From assembly GCA_963710535.1 (NCBI GenBank), contig CAVQAW010000003.1, positions 372,001 to 436,000 on the forward strand: a stretch of 64,000 nucleotides of DNA, in the 5' to 3' direction. A model generated the notes under the pieces. It had not been told where the DNA came from, searched no databases, and was given only the letters and a program-made list of their open reading frames with translations. The stretch is from Pelagihabitans sp963710535. Lineage in GTDB: Bacteria > Bacteroidota > Bacteroidia > Flavobacteriales > Flavobacteriaceae. Below, piece after piece: positions 34,922-43,527 of the stretch. The stretch's first letter is position 1. Every line of letters starts with the position of its first letter. Both the position numbers and the translations under genes were made by a program.

Positions 34922-36228
34922 TCGATCAAGCCAAAAAACCGTGGCAACCAGAGTGAAAGTTCGGGAAAATAGGTTATGATCAGGAGGATCAGTGCCATGG
35001 CGCCCAGTAATGGCAAAAGGGGTTTGATGACCTTGGTTACCGGAACCTGTGCCACCCCGCTGCCCACAAAAAGCAGGGTTCCTACTGGTGGGGTACAGAC
35101 CCCGATACAGAGGTTCAAAACAATGATCATCCCAAATTGTACCGGGTGCATGCCCAAGGCCATCGCCACAGGTAGAAAAATGGGCGTGAAAATGAGTACG
35201 GCGGGCGTCATATCCATAAAAGTGCCCACCACCAGCAAGATGATGTTGATCAACAGAAAGATCAGGATAGGCTCGCTTACCGAATCCAATAAGGAATCGG
35301 TTAACAATTGCGGTATTCCTTCAAAAGAGAACAGCCATGACATGGCCATCGAGGTGGCGATCAAAAACATGACCACGGCAGTGGTTTTGGCACTGCTCAA
35401 CAGGATGGGGCTAAAATCGCTGAATTTGAGCTGTCTGTTCAAAAACCCCAGTAAAACCGAATAGACAACCGCGATGGCGGCTGCTTCCGTCGCTGTAAAG
35501 ATACCTGCAACGATGCCGCCTACCACGATGACAAGAAGCGAGAGCCCCAGAACGGCCCTTCTAAAATCCCGGAACAACTGTTTCAATGTAACGCGATCCG
35601 CTTTTGGCAAACCTTTTCTTTTGGCGTAAAAGTAAACCATCACCATCAGCGCCAGGCCGACCAGAATACCGGGAATATAACCTGCGATAAACAAGGCTGC
35701 CACCGACGCGGTTCCCCCGCTGGCGAGGGCAAAAATGATCAGGACGTTGCTGGGCGGAATCAACAATCCGGTGGTGGAGGAGCTGATATTCACTGCGGCA
35801 CTGAATTCCCTTGGATAGCCTTCCTTTTCCATCTTATCTGTGAGGGTGCTTCCAATGGCGGAGGCCGCCGCAATCGCCGAACCTGAAATCGCCCCGAACA
35901 GCATGGCCGCGATGATGTTCACGTAGGCCAAGCCTCCGGGCAGGCTACCGATCAAAGACTTTGCGAACTCGATCAAGCGTTTTGCGATGCCGCCCTTGTT
36001 CATGATCTCCCCGGCCAGGATAAAAAAGGGAATGGCCAACAGGGCAAAATTGTCGATCCCGGTGGTCATCCTTTGCATGACCGTGGTCGTTGCGGGCATG
36101 AAGGCGATATTGAGCAGGAGCGTCAGGGTGGTGGAGATGCCGATACTGTAAGCAACCGGAACGCCATAGGCCAACATACCGATGAAGCTTACGAACAAGA
36201 CAATGATACTTAGCGTTTCAATGGACAT
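34918..36228 (-). CDS. dctM: TRAP transporter large permease (DctM)
   Basis: A 436-residue polytopic membrane protein with about twelve hydrophobic segments, the DctM subunit of a tripartite ATP-independent periplasmic transporter. Typical segments include IPFFILAGEIMNKGGIAKRL near residue 70, GGLAYVNIIAAMLFGAISGSAIAAASAIG and TFMDMTPAVLIFTPIFLPVA near residue 340. It drives substrate uptake with a sodium gradient, as is usual in marine bacteria. The gene follows dctQ by 3 bases and completes the operon that starts with DUF6807. The order DctP-DctQ-DctM is standard. Confidence 0.92.
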   Translation of the reverse strand: MSIETLSIIVLFVSFIGMLAYGVPVAYSIGISTTLTLLLNIAFMPATTTVMQRMTTGIDNFALLAIPFFILAGEIMNKGGIAKRLIEFAKSLIGSLPGGLAYVNIIAAMLFGAISGSAIAAASAIGSTLTDKMEKEGYPREFSAAVNISSSTTGLLIPPSNVLIIFALASGGTASVAALFIAGYIPGILVGLALMVMVYFYAKRKGLPKADRVTLKQLFRDFRRAVLGLSLLVIVVGGIVAGIFTATEAAAIAVVYSVLLGFLNRQLKFSDFSPILLSSAKTTAVVMFLIATSMAMSWLFSFEGIPQLLTDSLLDSVSEPILIFLLINIILLVVGTFMDMTPAVLIFTPIFLPVAMALGMHPVQFGMIIVLNLCIGVCTPPVGTLLFVGSGVAQVPVTKVIKPLLPLLGAMALILLIITYFPELSLWLPRFFGLID

Positions 36229-36231
36229 GGT

Positions 36232-36708
36232 TCAATTTTTATAGGTGACCCTCAAATGGTAGAAACAGAAAAAAATAATGATGCAACCGCTCAATGGCAC
36301 TATGGTATATATCCATCCAAGGGGAATATTCAAGGCGGGGGATACCTGCCCAAGGCTCAAAGTGAGGTACACTAGGTTGATGCCGCCAATTACCATGACC
36401 ACCAATGCAAAACAAGCCATCAATATTTGAATGACCCGATGGTTGCGTTTTTGCTTTTGTACGGGGAGTTTGGCCAGCAGGAAATCCATCGCAAGATGCC
36501 CCTCCACCTGACCGTTGATATAGGCGGCCCCCAAAACGGTCAACCAAATCAAAGCAAATCGGGCAAATTCTTCGGTAAAGGAACTCGACTGCCCCACCAG
36601 GTAACGCGATACGACCTGCCATACCACATCCAAGGTGAGCAAGGCAAAAATGACCACCAGCAGCGCCTCGATCAACTTCATCAATACCTTATGGATCTTG
36701 CGCATCAT
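36232..36708 (-). CDS. dctQ: TRAP transporter small permease (DctQ)
   Basis: A 158-residue membrane protein with four hydrophobic helices, the DctQ subunit that joins DctM in the membrane. Conserved features include LLTLDVVWQVVSRYL near residue 20 and FTEEFARFALIWLTVLGAAY near residue 43. Its start overlaps the dctP stop by 4 bases (ATGA), and dctM follows 3 bases after its end, so the three subunits are translated together. Confidence 0.9.
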   Translation of the reverse strand: MMRKIHKVLMKLIEALLVVIFALLTLDVVWQVVSRYLVGQSSSFTEEFARFALIWLTVLGAAYINGQVEGHLAMDFLLAKLPVQKQKRNHRVIQILMACFALVVMVIGGINLVYLTLSLGQVSPALNIPLGWIYTIVPLSGCIIIFFCFYHLRVTYKN

Positions 36709-37703
36709 TCCGATTTAATTTTTTCGATCAACGACTTAAGGTCGGGATCTTCCATCAATCGGTCCATTACGGGAAGGGCCTTTTGCGAGAACAGGTCCTT
36801 ATCTGGATAGAAGAACTCGACCTGTGCTTTTTTGAGCACTTCCATATTTTCCTGGACCGTTTCCCGCCAATATCGTTTTTCCTTCAATACGCTCTCATCG
36901 GCAGCCTCTTGCAGCCATTTTTTTTCCGTTTCGCTCAGCAAATCCCAAAATCGCGTGCCAATGACCACCACATCGGGCACCATACTGTGCTCATCAAAGG
37001 TGTAGAACTTGCAAACTTCATAATGGTTGGAGGTCACAAAGGAGGGAATGTTGTTCTCAGCCCCATCCACCACGTTCTGCTGCAAGGCGGTATAAAGTTC
37101 CCCATAGGCCATTGGGGTGGCCGATGCGCCCAGGGTATTGACCATCTCAACCGACATTTGATCCGACATCGTACGGATCTTCATGCCCTTCAAATCTTCA
37201 GGGGTTTTGATGGGCCGTTCCTTGGTATAAAAACTACGACTGCCCGCATCATAAAAACAGAGGCCCCGCAATAAGTATTCACTGCCGCTGGCCAGAAGGC
37301 GTTTGCCCACCTCGCCCTCCAAAACACTGAAGAGATGTTCGCTATCGCGGAAAAGATAGGGAATGCCCATGATCTGGTACTCAGGCGCAAAATTCGACAT
37401 GGAAGCGGCACTTACCTTGGTCATGGCAATGCTCCCAATTTGAAGCAATTCCAACACTTCCCGTTCAGAACCCAATTGTCCGTCGGGAAAGACCTTGATC
37501 TGGAGTTTCCCGTCCGACTTCTTTTTCAAGGCTTCCTGCATGGCCAGGATTCCCTTGTGAACAGGATGCGTGGTGGGCAGTGAATGCGCAAAATATAGAA
37601 TTTTTTCCTGCTGGATCTCTTGGCAAGATGCAAAGACCAGGCATACCGTCACTACCCCTGGTAAAAAAGCGGATTGTATGATTCGATGGACGGTTCTATA
37701 CAT
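36705..37703 (-). CDS. dctP: TRAP transporter substrate-binding protein (DctP)
   Basis: A 332-residue periplasmic binding protein. The N-terminus is a lipoprotein-like signal (VVTVCLVFASC), so it may be anchored to a membrane rather than free. DctP motifs follow: YFAHSLPTTHPVHKGIL, FPDGQLGSEREVLELLQIG, and GMKIRTMSDQMSVEMVNTLG with the conserved Arg that binds the substrate carboxylate, then ENNIPSFVTSNHYEV. The carboxylate-binding Arg points to a sugar acid or other organic acid as ligand. It is the first gene of the TRAP set, 73 bases downstream of the oxidoreductase genes. Confidence 0.9.
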   Translation of the reverse strand: MYRTVHRIIQSAFLPGVVTVCLVFASCQEIQQEKILYFAHSLPTTHPVHKGILAMQEALKKKSDGKLQIKVFPDGQLGSEREVLELLQIGSIAMTKVSAASMSNFAPEYQIMGIPYLFRDSEHLFSVLEGEVGKRLLASGSEYLLRGLCFYDAGSRSFYTKERPIKTPEDLKGMKIRTMSDQMSVEMVNTLGASATPMAYGELYTALQQNVVDGAENNIPSFVTSNHYEVCKFYTFDEHSMVPDVVVIGTRFWDLLSETEKKWLQEAADESVLKEKRYWRETVQENMEVLKKAQVEFFYPDKDLFSQKALPVMDRLMEDPDLKSLIEKIKSE

Positions 37704-37776
37704 TATTCTAACTTATGCCATTGTGGTACCAATACCAGTCGAGCATATTTCCTGCGAAGGATGCCGACCGTTGAAA

Positions 37777-39159
37777 TTAATAATTTTGGGCCATTTTGTA
37801 GGCTTGTATGATCGTAAAATACTTGGTAATCATATTGGGCACTTCCCAAGGGGGAAGTTGGCCCCTGTTGAGGTACTTCAAAAAATTTTCGGTCACCTGT
37901 TCGAAATGGGCCTCATGCCCATGCCTGTAATGCTCAGGAATGGCCATCCGCCATCTACCCACTGAAATTTTTTCAATCGCAAGGCCGGGATATTTTTTTT
38001 CAAGGACATTTTCCATGGCCTCCTTCAATGGTCCTTCAAAACCTGGACTGCCGGTGGCTTCAATATATAAGGTAGGCACATACTTTTCCTGAGCCCCTTG
38101 TTTGATGATCAAACTGCATTTGGTGCCCCGCATGATACTATAATGGGTATCTCCGGTACCATTGGGGGCTTCAAAGTTCCATAAAACCGATACCTTGGCA
38201 TGTTTGCCCTTGATTTTATAGTTCATTTCCCCGTTACAGAAAACCTTCAAGCGATTGTCTGCCACTTTCTTCAACAAATATTCGGGGTAGTCTTTGAGTT
38301 GGGTGACCGATTGAAACTGTGATTTGCTAAGCAGGGTAGGCCAGCGTTTTGCGCTTAGCATTTCGATGTTCGAACTATCAATCGATTGGCCCGGAAAAGC
38401 TTCCCACTGCACCAAATCCACCAAATGGGTAGTCACGTCAACAATGCCTTCCCCTTCTTGGGCAATATCGAAAAACCAAGGGGGCCTGACCAAGGGATTT
38501 CCCGAAACCGATTTAAAGAAATGGTGTACGCTTTCCTTACTGATCGCCGGCTCCGCCACCGTTCCATCCACCAACTCCCCAAATACGTCGGGCAACATCG
38601 ATAATTCTTTTTGCAGCATGGTCGTTATCTCAAAACGCTCGGTCATGATATCATAGAGGAGCAGCCCCTGTTCCTCTGCAATTGCAAAGGCCTTTGTCAA
38701 TTTTTTGAATCCATCGGGGTCAATGACCATGGGCTTATCGGCATAGACATTGATACCCGCCTCCACCGCGGCCAGGATATAGTCTATTTTTTTTTGGTTT
38801 TTGCCCGCAACGACCATAACATCGCCAGGCTTTTCAGAAATCATACGTTCGAGGTAATCAGGGCCCAAATAAGATCGGACCTTCCAGGCCGTTGGCGCTT
38901 CCGTTCTTGAATTATAGGCATTGATTTTTTCGAGAAAGTCTTTCACTTCCGGACCTTCAGGAGCATAGACATATATGGTGGAATCGACTTGGGCGTACAT
39001 GGTCTTTTGTACCAAAGCGGCATGAAAATGACCGGGATCTAAGATCATCAGCCTTACGTGATCGGAAATCTTTTCCATGGCGACCGGACTACTTTGCTGT
39101 TTCTCCCGACCACAGGACAAAGCAAGAAAAATCAGGATTAATGTCAATTTATTGTTCAT
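37777..39159 (-). CDS. Lipoprotein Gfo/Idh/MocA-type oxidoreductase
   Basis: A 460-residue predicted lipoprotein (signal ILIFLALSC, Cys16). The N-terminal domain is Rossmann-like but with an atypical dinucleotide loop (LMILDPGHFHAALVQK in place of GxGxxG); VYADKPMVIDPDGF near residue 140 matches the EKP loop of Gfo/Idh enzymes. The C-terminal part corresponds to the 'putative oxidoreductase C-terminal' domain common in Bacteroidota. The altered nucleotide loop makes cofactor use uncertain. Together with the neighbouring Tat-type enzyme and DUF6807 it suggests extracytoplasmic oxidation or reshaping of sugars before TRAP import. It follows the Tat enzyme by 11 bases. Confidence 0.82.
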   Translation of the reverse strand: MNNKLTLILIFLALSCGREKQQSSPVAMEKISDHVRLMILDPGHFHAALVQKTMYAQVDSTIYVYAPEGPEVKDFLEKINAYNSRTEAPTAWKVRSYLGPDYLERMISEKPGDVMVVAGKNQKKIDYILAAVEAGINVYADKPMVIDPDGFKKLTKAFAIAEEQGLLLYDIMTERFEITTMLQKELSMLPDVFGELVDGTVAEPAISKESVHHFFKSVSGNPLVRPPWFFDIAQEGEGIVDVTTHLVDLVQWEAFPGQSIDSSNIEMLSAKRWPTLLSKSQFQSVTQLKDYPEYLLKKVADNRLKVFCNGEMNYKIKGKHAKVSVLWNFEAPNGTGDTHYSIMRGTKCSLIIKQGAQEKYVPTLYIEATGSPGFEGPLKEAMENVLEKKYPGLAIEKISVGRWRMAIPEHYRHGHEAHFEQVTENFLKYLNRGQLPPWEVPNMITKYFTIIQAYKMAQNY

Positions 39160-39170
39160 AGTGCCCAGTA

Positions 39171-40541
39171 CTAAACATAATCGGTTCCATATGGCCTTCT
39201 TTGGTCCCTTCTGAGCATGGCATTCGCCTCCTCGTCATTCAAAAACATTTCGGTCTTGGGGTCCCATTCCAATCTTCTGGAAAATTTCATCGCAATATGG
39301 CTGATCAAACAGACCGAACAGGCTCTATGGCCAATCTCGATAGGCGAAATGGGTTCATTCCGGGTTTTGATGCATTCCAACCAGTTCCCATGTTGGTTGT
39401 CGCTTTTGTAAAGATGTATTTCGTTCTCCCCGATAATGGATTGCAAAATGCCCGGATCGGAAGCATCCAAGGCCTTGCTGCTCTTGTCAATATCTACTGG
39501 ATCGGAAGCGGATGCATTATAATCACCGCGCGAAACAAATATCCAGCCATCGGTTCCTTCATAGCGTATGCCATTGGTATACCCACCGCTCGTCAAAACA
39601 GTGATCCCATTTTCGTATTCCTGTTTTACCATAAAGTCGCCATGAACGTTCCATAGGCCCGATCGTGGAAAATCGGCCAAAGCTTCCACATATCTGGGTC
39701 CGGTGTATTCGGTATCCATTCCCCAAGCGGCAGAATCGTAATGGTGCTGGCCCCAACCGGTGATCATACCGGCTCCATATTGCTCCAATCTGAGCCAACC
39801 CGGCCGGTCATAGCCCTTTTGAGGGTGTACCCCTATTTCGGTATAAGGCACCTTCGGGGTAGAGCCCAACCACATATCGTAGTTCAAATTCGCCGGTACC
39901 GGCATTTCTGGGGCATCCGGACCCGAAGGATCTCCGGGGAGTCCTATTTTTACGGTATGGATCTTGCCAATTCTCCCGTTTCTTACCAGTTCCGCAGCGA
40001 CCCGAAATTGGGACATCGAACGCTGTTGGGTACCCACTTGTAAAATGACGCCGGTGTTCTTTACGATTTCCATCAGTTGTTGGCCTTCTTTTATGGTAAG
40101 GGAGGTCGGCTTTTGAAGATAGATGTCCTTGCCTGCCAGGGCGGCCTCCATGGCGGGTTGGGCATGCCAGTGATCGGGCGTGCTGATTATTACCGCATCA
40201 ATATCTTTGTCCAAAAGCATTTCTCGATAATCACTATAGGTTTCAACATCGGCATACCCCTCTTTGCCGGGCTGGTTATTGTAATGTGACTTGATGAGCA
40301 CCTTGGCATCGATGGCGCGATCGGCATCCACATCGCAGACGGCAATAAACCTCGCGTCATCGAATTGGATGGTTTCTTGAATATCATGTGCGCGGGCGAT
40401 GCGCCCACAGCCGATTTGGCCAATATTGATTTTATTGCTTGGGGCGTCTTTTCCCAGCACGTGGGCGGGCACTATGGTTGGGAAGCCCACCAAGGCTACC
40501 GTTCCCAGGGTTGAATTGGCTATGAATTTTCTTCTTTTCAT
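39171..40541 (-). CDS. Gfo/Idh/MocA oxidoreductase with Tat signal
   Basis: Starting at the ATG at 40541 the protein has 456 residues. The N-terminus is a twin-arginine signal (MKRRKFIANSTLGTVALVGF), so the enzyme is probably exported folded. The Rossmann loop is IGQIGCGRIARAHD near residue 40, TPDHWHAQPAM near residue 116 and LQKPTSLTIKEG near residue 136; TGWGQHHYDSAAWGM near residue 255 aligns with the catalytic region. It is expected to oxidise or reduce a sugar with bound NAD(P). A longer frame running up to 40859 overlaps the DUF6807 gene and shows nothing like this family, so it was rejected. It lies 10 bases after DUF6807. Confidence 0.88.
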   Translation of the reverse strand: MKRRKFIANSTLGTVALVGFPTIVPAHVLGKDAPSNKINIGQIGCGRIARAHDIQETIQFDDARFIAVCDVDADRAIDAKVLIKSHYNNQPGKEGYADVETYSDYREMLLDKDIDAVIISTPDHWHAQPAMEAALAGKDIYLQKPTSLTIKEGQQLMEIVKNTGVILQVGTQQRSMSQFRVAAELVRNGRIGKIHTVKIGLPGDPSGPDAPEMPVPANLNYDMWLGSTPKVPYTEIGVHPQKGYDRPGWLRLEQYGAGMITGWGQHHYDSAAWGMDTEYTGPRYVEALADFPRSGLWNVHGDFMVKQEYENGITVLTSGGYTNGIRYEGTDGWIFVSRGDYNASASDPVDIDKSSKALDASDPGILQSIIGENEIHLYKSDNQHGNWLECIKTRNEPISPIEIGHRACSVCLISHIAMKFSRRLEWDPKTEMFLNDEEANAMLRRDQRRPYGTDYV

Positions 40542-40551
40542 CTTGTTTGGT

Positions 40552-41808
40552 TTAACGTTGATCCGTTTTGATGTCAATCCTGGGGGGATGGACAAAACCC
40601 TGCCAATAGGCCTCGGCCTCCTCCGGCAGCAGCTCACCATCAAAAACGACCATTCTGTACATGAGTTGATATTCCATTTCAGGTCTAATAAACCATTCTT
40701 CATATCGAATGGGACAAAATTCAAAAAACATATCGCCCCGCCCTTCATTGGCATCCATAGGCCAGACGCGCATGGGTTCGGGATGTTTGCGATTGTTCGG
40801 ATGGCTAAGAAACAGGATGCCGTTATTACCTTTGCCATCTGCCGATTCCCCACTGACAATGCACCACCGGGCTCTGGTGCCGTCGGCTGTCGAACGATCG
40901 TGCCCTTCAGAAGTCAGTACCGTACTATTTTCCTGATGCCATCGTTCGGTGAAGCGCATCCCAATCCCGCCTCCGTAGCGATAGGCTTCGAACAATATGC
41001 CGGAGGGCAGTGGCGTATTGAAGGTAGTCGTATAATCGAGCATATAGCGGTCCGGCCTATTTAAATTCCAAAGGGTAACTTTTAGGTTTTCATTCAGGGC
41101 CAGCTGCGGCACTTCTCCGGTGATCAAATCGATGTGTTCCTGCACGGCCTCGAAGGAGGCGAATACATTGCCGGAGGTACTTCCCACAAAATCCTTAAAA
41201 AGTACGGTGCCCTTGCGATCGCCCAAATTCCAAAAATCTACCTGTTGATTATTGATTTGGGTATGGGTCCATGGACCCCATACGCCATAATGGTGGTAAT
41301 GATCAGGGGGCTGTATTCTGCTCAGCGTATCTCCTTTAAGGGTAAGTACGGGGTGCACATAACCCGATTTTTTGAAAACCGAGTCGATACCTATTGGTGG
41401 GTAGGTCATTTCATAACGGTAGGAAATCAAAGGATTGCCCCTAAGGGACAACTGCAGATTCCCGTTATTTTTAACAGCCTCCAACAATGGTCGATCGCGA
41501 TTTTTTTGTTCTTGTTTTTGGAGATAAAAGGTAGCCTCCTGGGATGCATCTTCCCTGGACAAATTGAACCAAAGGCGGTTATCTTCCCTTTGGGAAGGGA
41601 TTTCTTTTGATTTTCCGGCAATATTTTCCGTAATTGAAAAGTTTCCATTCGCGACCGAATCAAGAGGCAAGAATAGCGGCATGGCGATTTGTTTTGGACC
41701 CTTCTGGATTTGAAATCGTATGGGCAATTCTTCTTGTTCCCCGCAAGCCAAAAGCATCAGTGCCATTGGCAATTGAAAGGCTATTTTTATGCGGGAAAAT
41801 TGGGTCAA
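40552..41808 (-). CDS. DUF6807 (PmoA-like) lipoprotein
   Basis: A 418-residue predicted lipoprotein (LPMALMLLAC, Cys22) made of a beta-rich domain. It carries DUF6807 landmarks: PPDHYHHYGVWGPWTH near residue 168, KGTVLFKDF, LDYTTTFN and GGGIGMRFTERWHQEN. The common label PmoA reflects an old annotation and not methane oxidation. The cluster DHYHHYG holds several His that could bind a metal or sugar. In Bacteroidota such proteins commonly neighbour Gfo/Idh and ThuA genes. It is first in the six-gene operon and diverges from the ThuA gene by 102 bases. Confidence 0.8.
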   Translation of the reverse strand: MTQFSRIKIAFQLPMALMLLACGEQEELPIRFQIQKGPKQIAMPLFLPLDSVANGNFSITENIAGKSKEIPSQREDNRLWFNLSREDASQEATFYLQKQEQKNRDRPLLEAVKNNGNLQLSLRGNPLISYRYEMTYPPIGIDSVFKKSGYVHPVLTLKGDTLSRIQPPDHYHHYGVWGPWTHTQINNQQVDFWNLGDRKGTVLFKDFVGSTSGNVFASFEAVQEHIDLITGEVPQLALNENLKVTLWNLNRPDRYMLDYTTTFNTPLPSGILFEAYRYGGGIGMRFTERWHQENSTVLTSEGHDRSTADGTRARWCIVSGESADGKGNNGILFLSHPNNRKHPEPMRVWPMDANEGRGDMFFEFCPIRYEEWFIRPEMEYQLMYRMVVFDGELLPEEAEAYWQGFVHPPRIDIKTDQR

Positions 41809-41869
41809 AATGGGCTTTGAATTTTGTCTTGAGGCGGCTATCCAAAAGAAATATATGGTAATTTACAAT

Positions 41870-41877
41870 TAGTTTTG
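41870..41877 (+). promoter_or_regulatory. -7 box for the ThuA gene
   Basis: TAGTTTTG matches TAnnTTTG and lies 33 bases before the ATG at 41911. No -33 element is clear. It sits in the 102-base divergent spacer between ThuA and the DUF6807 operon, where both directions could be regulated. Confidence 0.4.
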
Positions 41878-41910
41878 CATAAATCGAATCAGACTCTGAA
41901 ATAATGAACT

Positions 41911-42867
41911 ATGGAAAAACGGGGCTTTAGGAATCCTTTTTATCGCAGGTCGATTTTTACCTCGGGTCTTTTTTTGTGCCTCATTTTTGTGGCCAAGTCG
42001 AGGGGTCAAGATTTGGAACCCTTTGAAGTCACGGAAATATGGATCTCAAAAATTGCGGCCATGGCACCTCCTTTGGTGGTAGAAAAGAAGACAGAAAAGA
42101 AAAATATCCTGATTTTTTCGCTCCATACAGGATATGAGCATTGGACCATTCCCCATACCGAAGCGGTGGCAAAACTTCTTGCCAAACGATCGGGCTATAC
42201 CGTAAGTACTTCCAAGGATATAGCGATGTTCAATTCCGAACAATTACAAAAATTCGATGCGATCGTTCTGAACAACAACTGCTCGATAGGCGATCGGCGC
42301 AACCTTTTTTGGGATGTGCTCAAAGAAGATCCTTTGTTGACCGATGCGGATCGCGAAGCTCGGGCAAACGCCCTTGAAAAAAACCTGATCCAATATGTGT
42401 CTTCGGGAGGTGGGTTGATGATTTTACATGGCGGAATCGTCATGCAGAACAAATCCGAAGCATTCGGCAACATGGTCGGTGGAAGTTTTGATTATCATCC
42501 CAAACAACAAAATATAACTGTAAAATTGGTCGATGCCGACCATATCATGGTCCGGGCGTTTCAGGGAGAGGCCTTTGAGCACATCGATGAACCCTATTTT
42601 TTCGACAACGCCTATTTCGATTATGATTTTCGGCCCCTACTTTTTATGGAAGCGGATCAACTCGAAGGTAAAAAGGAAGCTGTCGCGGATAATATCAAAT
42701 ATGTGTCATGGATCAAAGGATTTGGGGATGGAAGGGTATTCTATGCCTCCCCTTCTCACAATGCACAGAGTTATGAGAACCCTAGACTGCTCGGATTTCT
42801 TGCCGATGGCTTAAAGTATGTTGTCGGTGATCTTACCTGCGATGATACGGCGATGAATCCTCGATAG
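41911..42867 (+). CDS. Exported ThuA domain protein
   Basis: A 318-residue protein with an N-terminal signal sequence (about residues 13-32, SIFTSGLFLCLIFVAKSRGQ). The body matches ThuA, a class-I glutamine amidotransferase-like fold: ILIFSLHTGYEHWTIPH near residue 68, DAIVLNNNC, SSGGGLMILHGG near residue 170 and GRVFYASPSHNAQSYENP near the end. The nucleophile-elbow Cys of true amidotransferases is not seen. ThuA proteins were first linked to trehalose use, and in Bacteroidota pathways they work on 3-keto sugars. Divergent from the DUF6807-oxidoreductase-TRAP operon, suggesting one shared pathway. Confidence 0.85.
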   Translation: MEKRGFRNPFYRRSIFTSGLFLCLIFVAKSRGQDLEPFEVTEIWISKIAAMAPPLVVEKKTEKKNILIFSLHTGYEHWTIPHTEAVAKLLAKRSGYTVSTSKDIAMFNSEQLQKFDAIVLNNNCSIGDRRNLFWDVLKEDPLLTDADREARANALEKNLIQYVSSGGGLMILHGGIVMQNKSEAFGNMVGGSFDYHPKQQNITVKLVDADHIMVRAFQGEAFEHIDEPYFFDNAYFDYDFRPLLFMEADQLEGKKEAVADNIKYVSWIKGFGDGRVFYASPSHNAQSYENPRLLGFLADGLKYVVGDLTCDDTAMNPR

Positions 42868-42874
42868 TATCGAC

Positions 42875-43513
42875 CTAAATCACATCAAAATAAATATAGA
42901 GCCAGTGGGCGCATGCCCCACCTAGGACAAAAAGGTGCCAAATAAAATGATTATAGGGTATCTTTCTGATGGCATAGAACAGAGTGCCCAATGTATAGAA
43001 CGCGCCGCCAAGGAATAACAATTGAATTCCAAAAATACTGCTCTGTTCCTTTAAATACTGAAAATCGAAAACAATAAGCCATCCCATTACCAAGTACAAC
43101 AATAAGGAAAGCCATTCATATTTTCCGGTATAAAACAGTTTGAAAAATGTCCCGAAGGCAGCGATTCCCCATACGGTATAAAAGAGCGGCCAACCGTTCC
43201 CATCGATAAGGCTGATCAGGGCCACGGGCGTATAGGTGCCTGCGATCAGGAGATAGATACTGATATGGTCCAGTATTCTGAACCCTTTCCTTAAATGTAC
43301 CCTAGAAACCGAATGGTAGATGGTGGAAGCGGTGAAAAGGACTACGAAGGAAATGCTATAAATGATAATGCTGATGCCTGCATAAGGTGTTTTATTCGTG
43401 TTGTGCCGTAATAAAATGAAGAACCCGATGATACCCAAAAAAGCCCCAAGTCCATGGGAAATGGCATTCAGTCTTTCTTCCCTGTGAAAAGCCGCGGCAT
43501 CGGTCATCGCCAT
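42875..43513 (-). CDS. Hemolysin III family (PAQR) membrane protein
   Basis: A 212-residue protein with seven hydrophobic segments. The N-terminal REERLNAISHGLGAFLG, the STIYHSV segment near residue 63 and FIWHLFVLGGACAHWLYIY at the C-terminus carry the conserved His and Ser of the PAQR/hemolysin III family (metal-dependent amide hydrolase-like receptors). The haemolytic label derives from one Bacillus protein; most members have undefined roles in membrane lipid homeostasis. It lies 14 bases downstream of the amidohydrolase gene and is probably cotranscribed with it. Confidence 0.85.
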   Translation of the reverse strand: MAMTDAAAFHREERLNAISHGLGAFLGIIGFFILLRHNTNKTPYAGISIIIYSISFVVLFTASTIYHSVSRVHLRKGFRILDHISIYLLIAGTYTPVALISLIDGNGWPLFYTVWGIAAFGTFFKLFYTGKYEWLSLLLYLVMGWLIVFDFQYLKEQSSIFGIQLLFLGGAFYTLGTLFYAIRKIPYNHFIWHLFVLGGACAHWLYIYFDVI

Positions 43514-43527
43514 TGGATATTTAGGGG

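Noticed and set aside
40542..40859. Extension of the Tat-type oxidoreductase upstream
   Set aside because: It overlaps DUF6807 in another frame, and the Tat signal begins cleanly at 40541.
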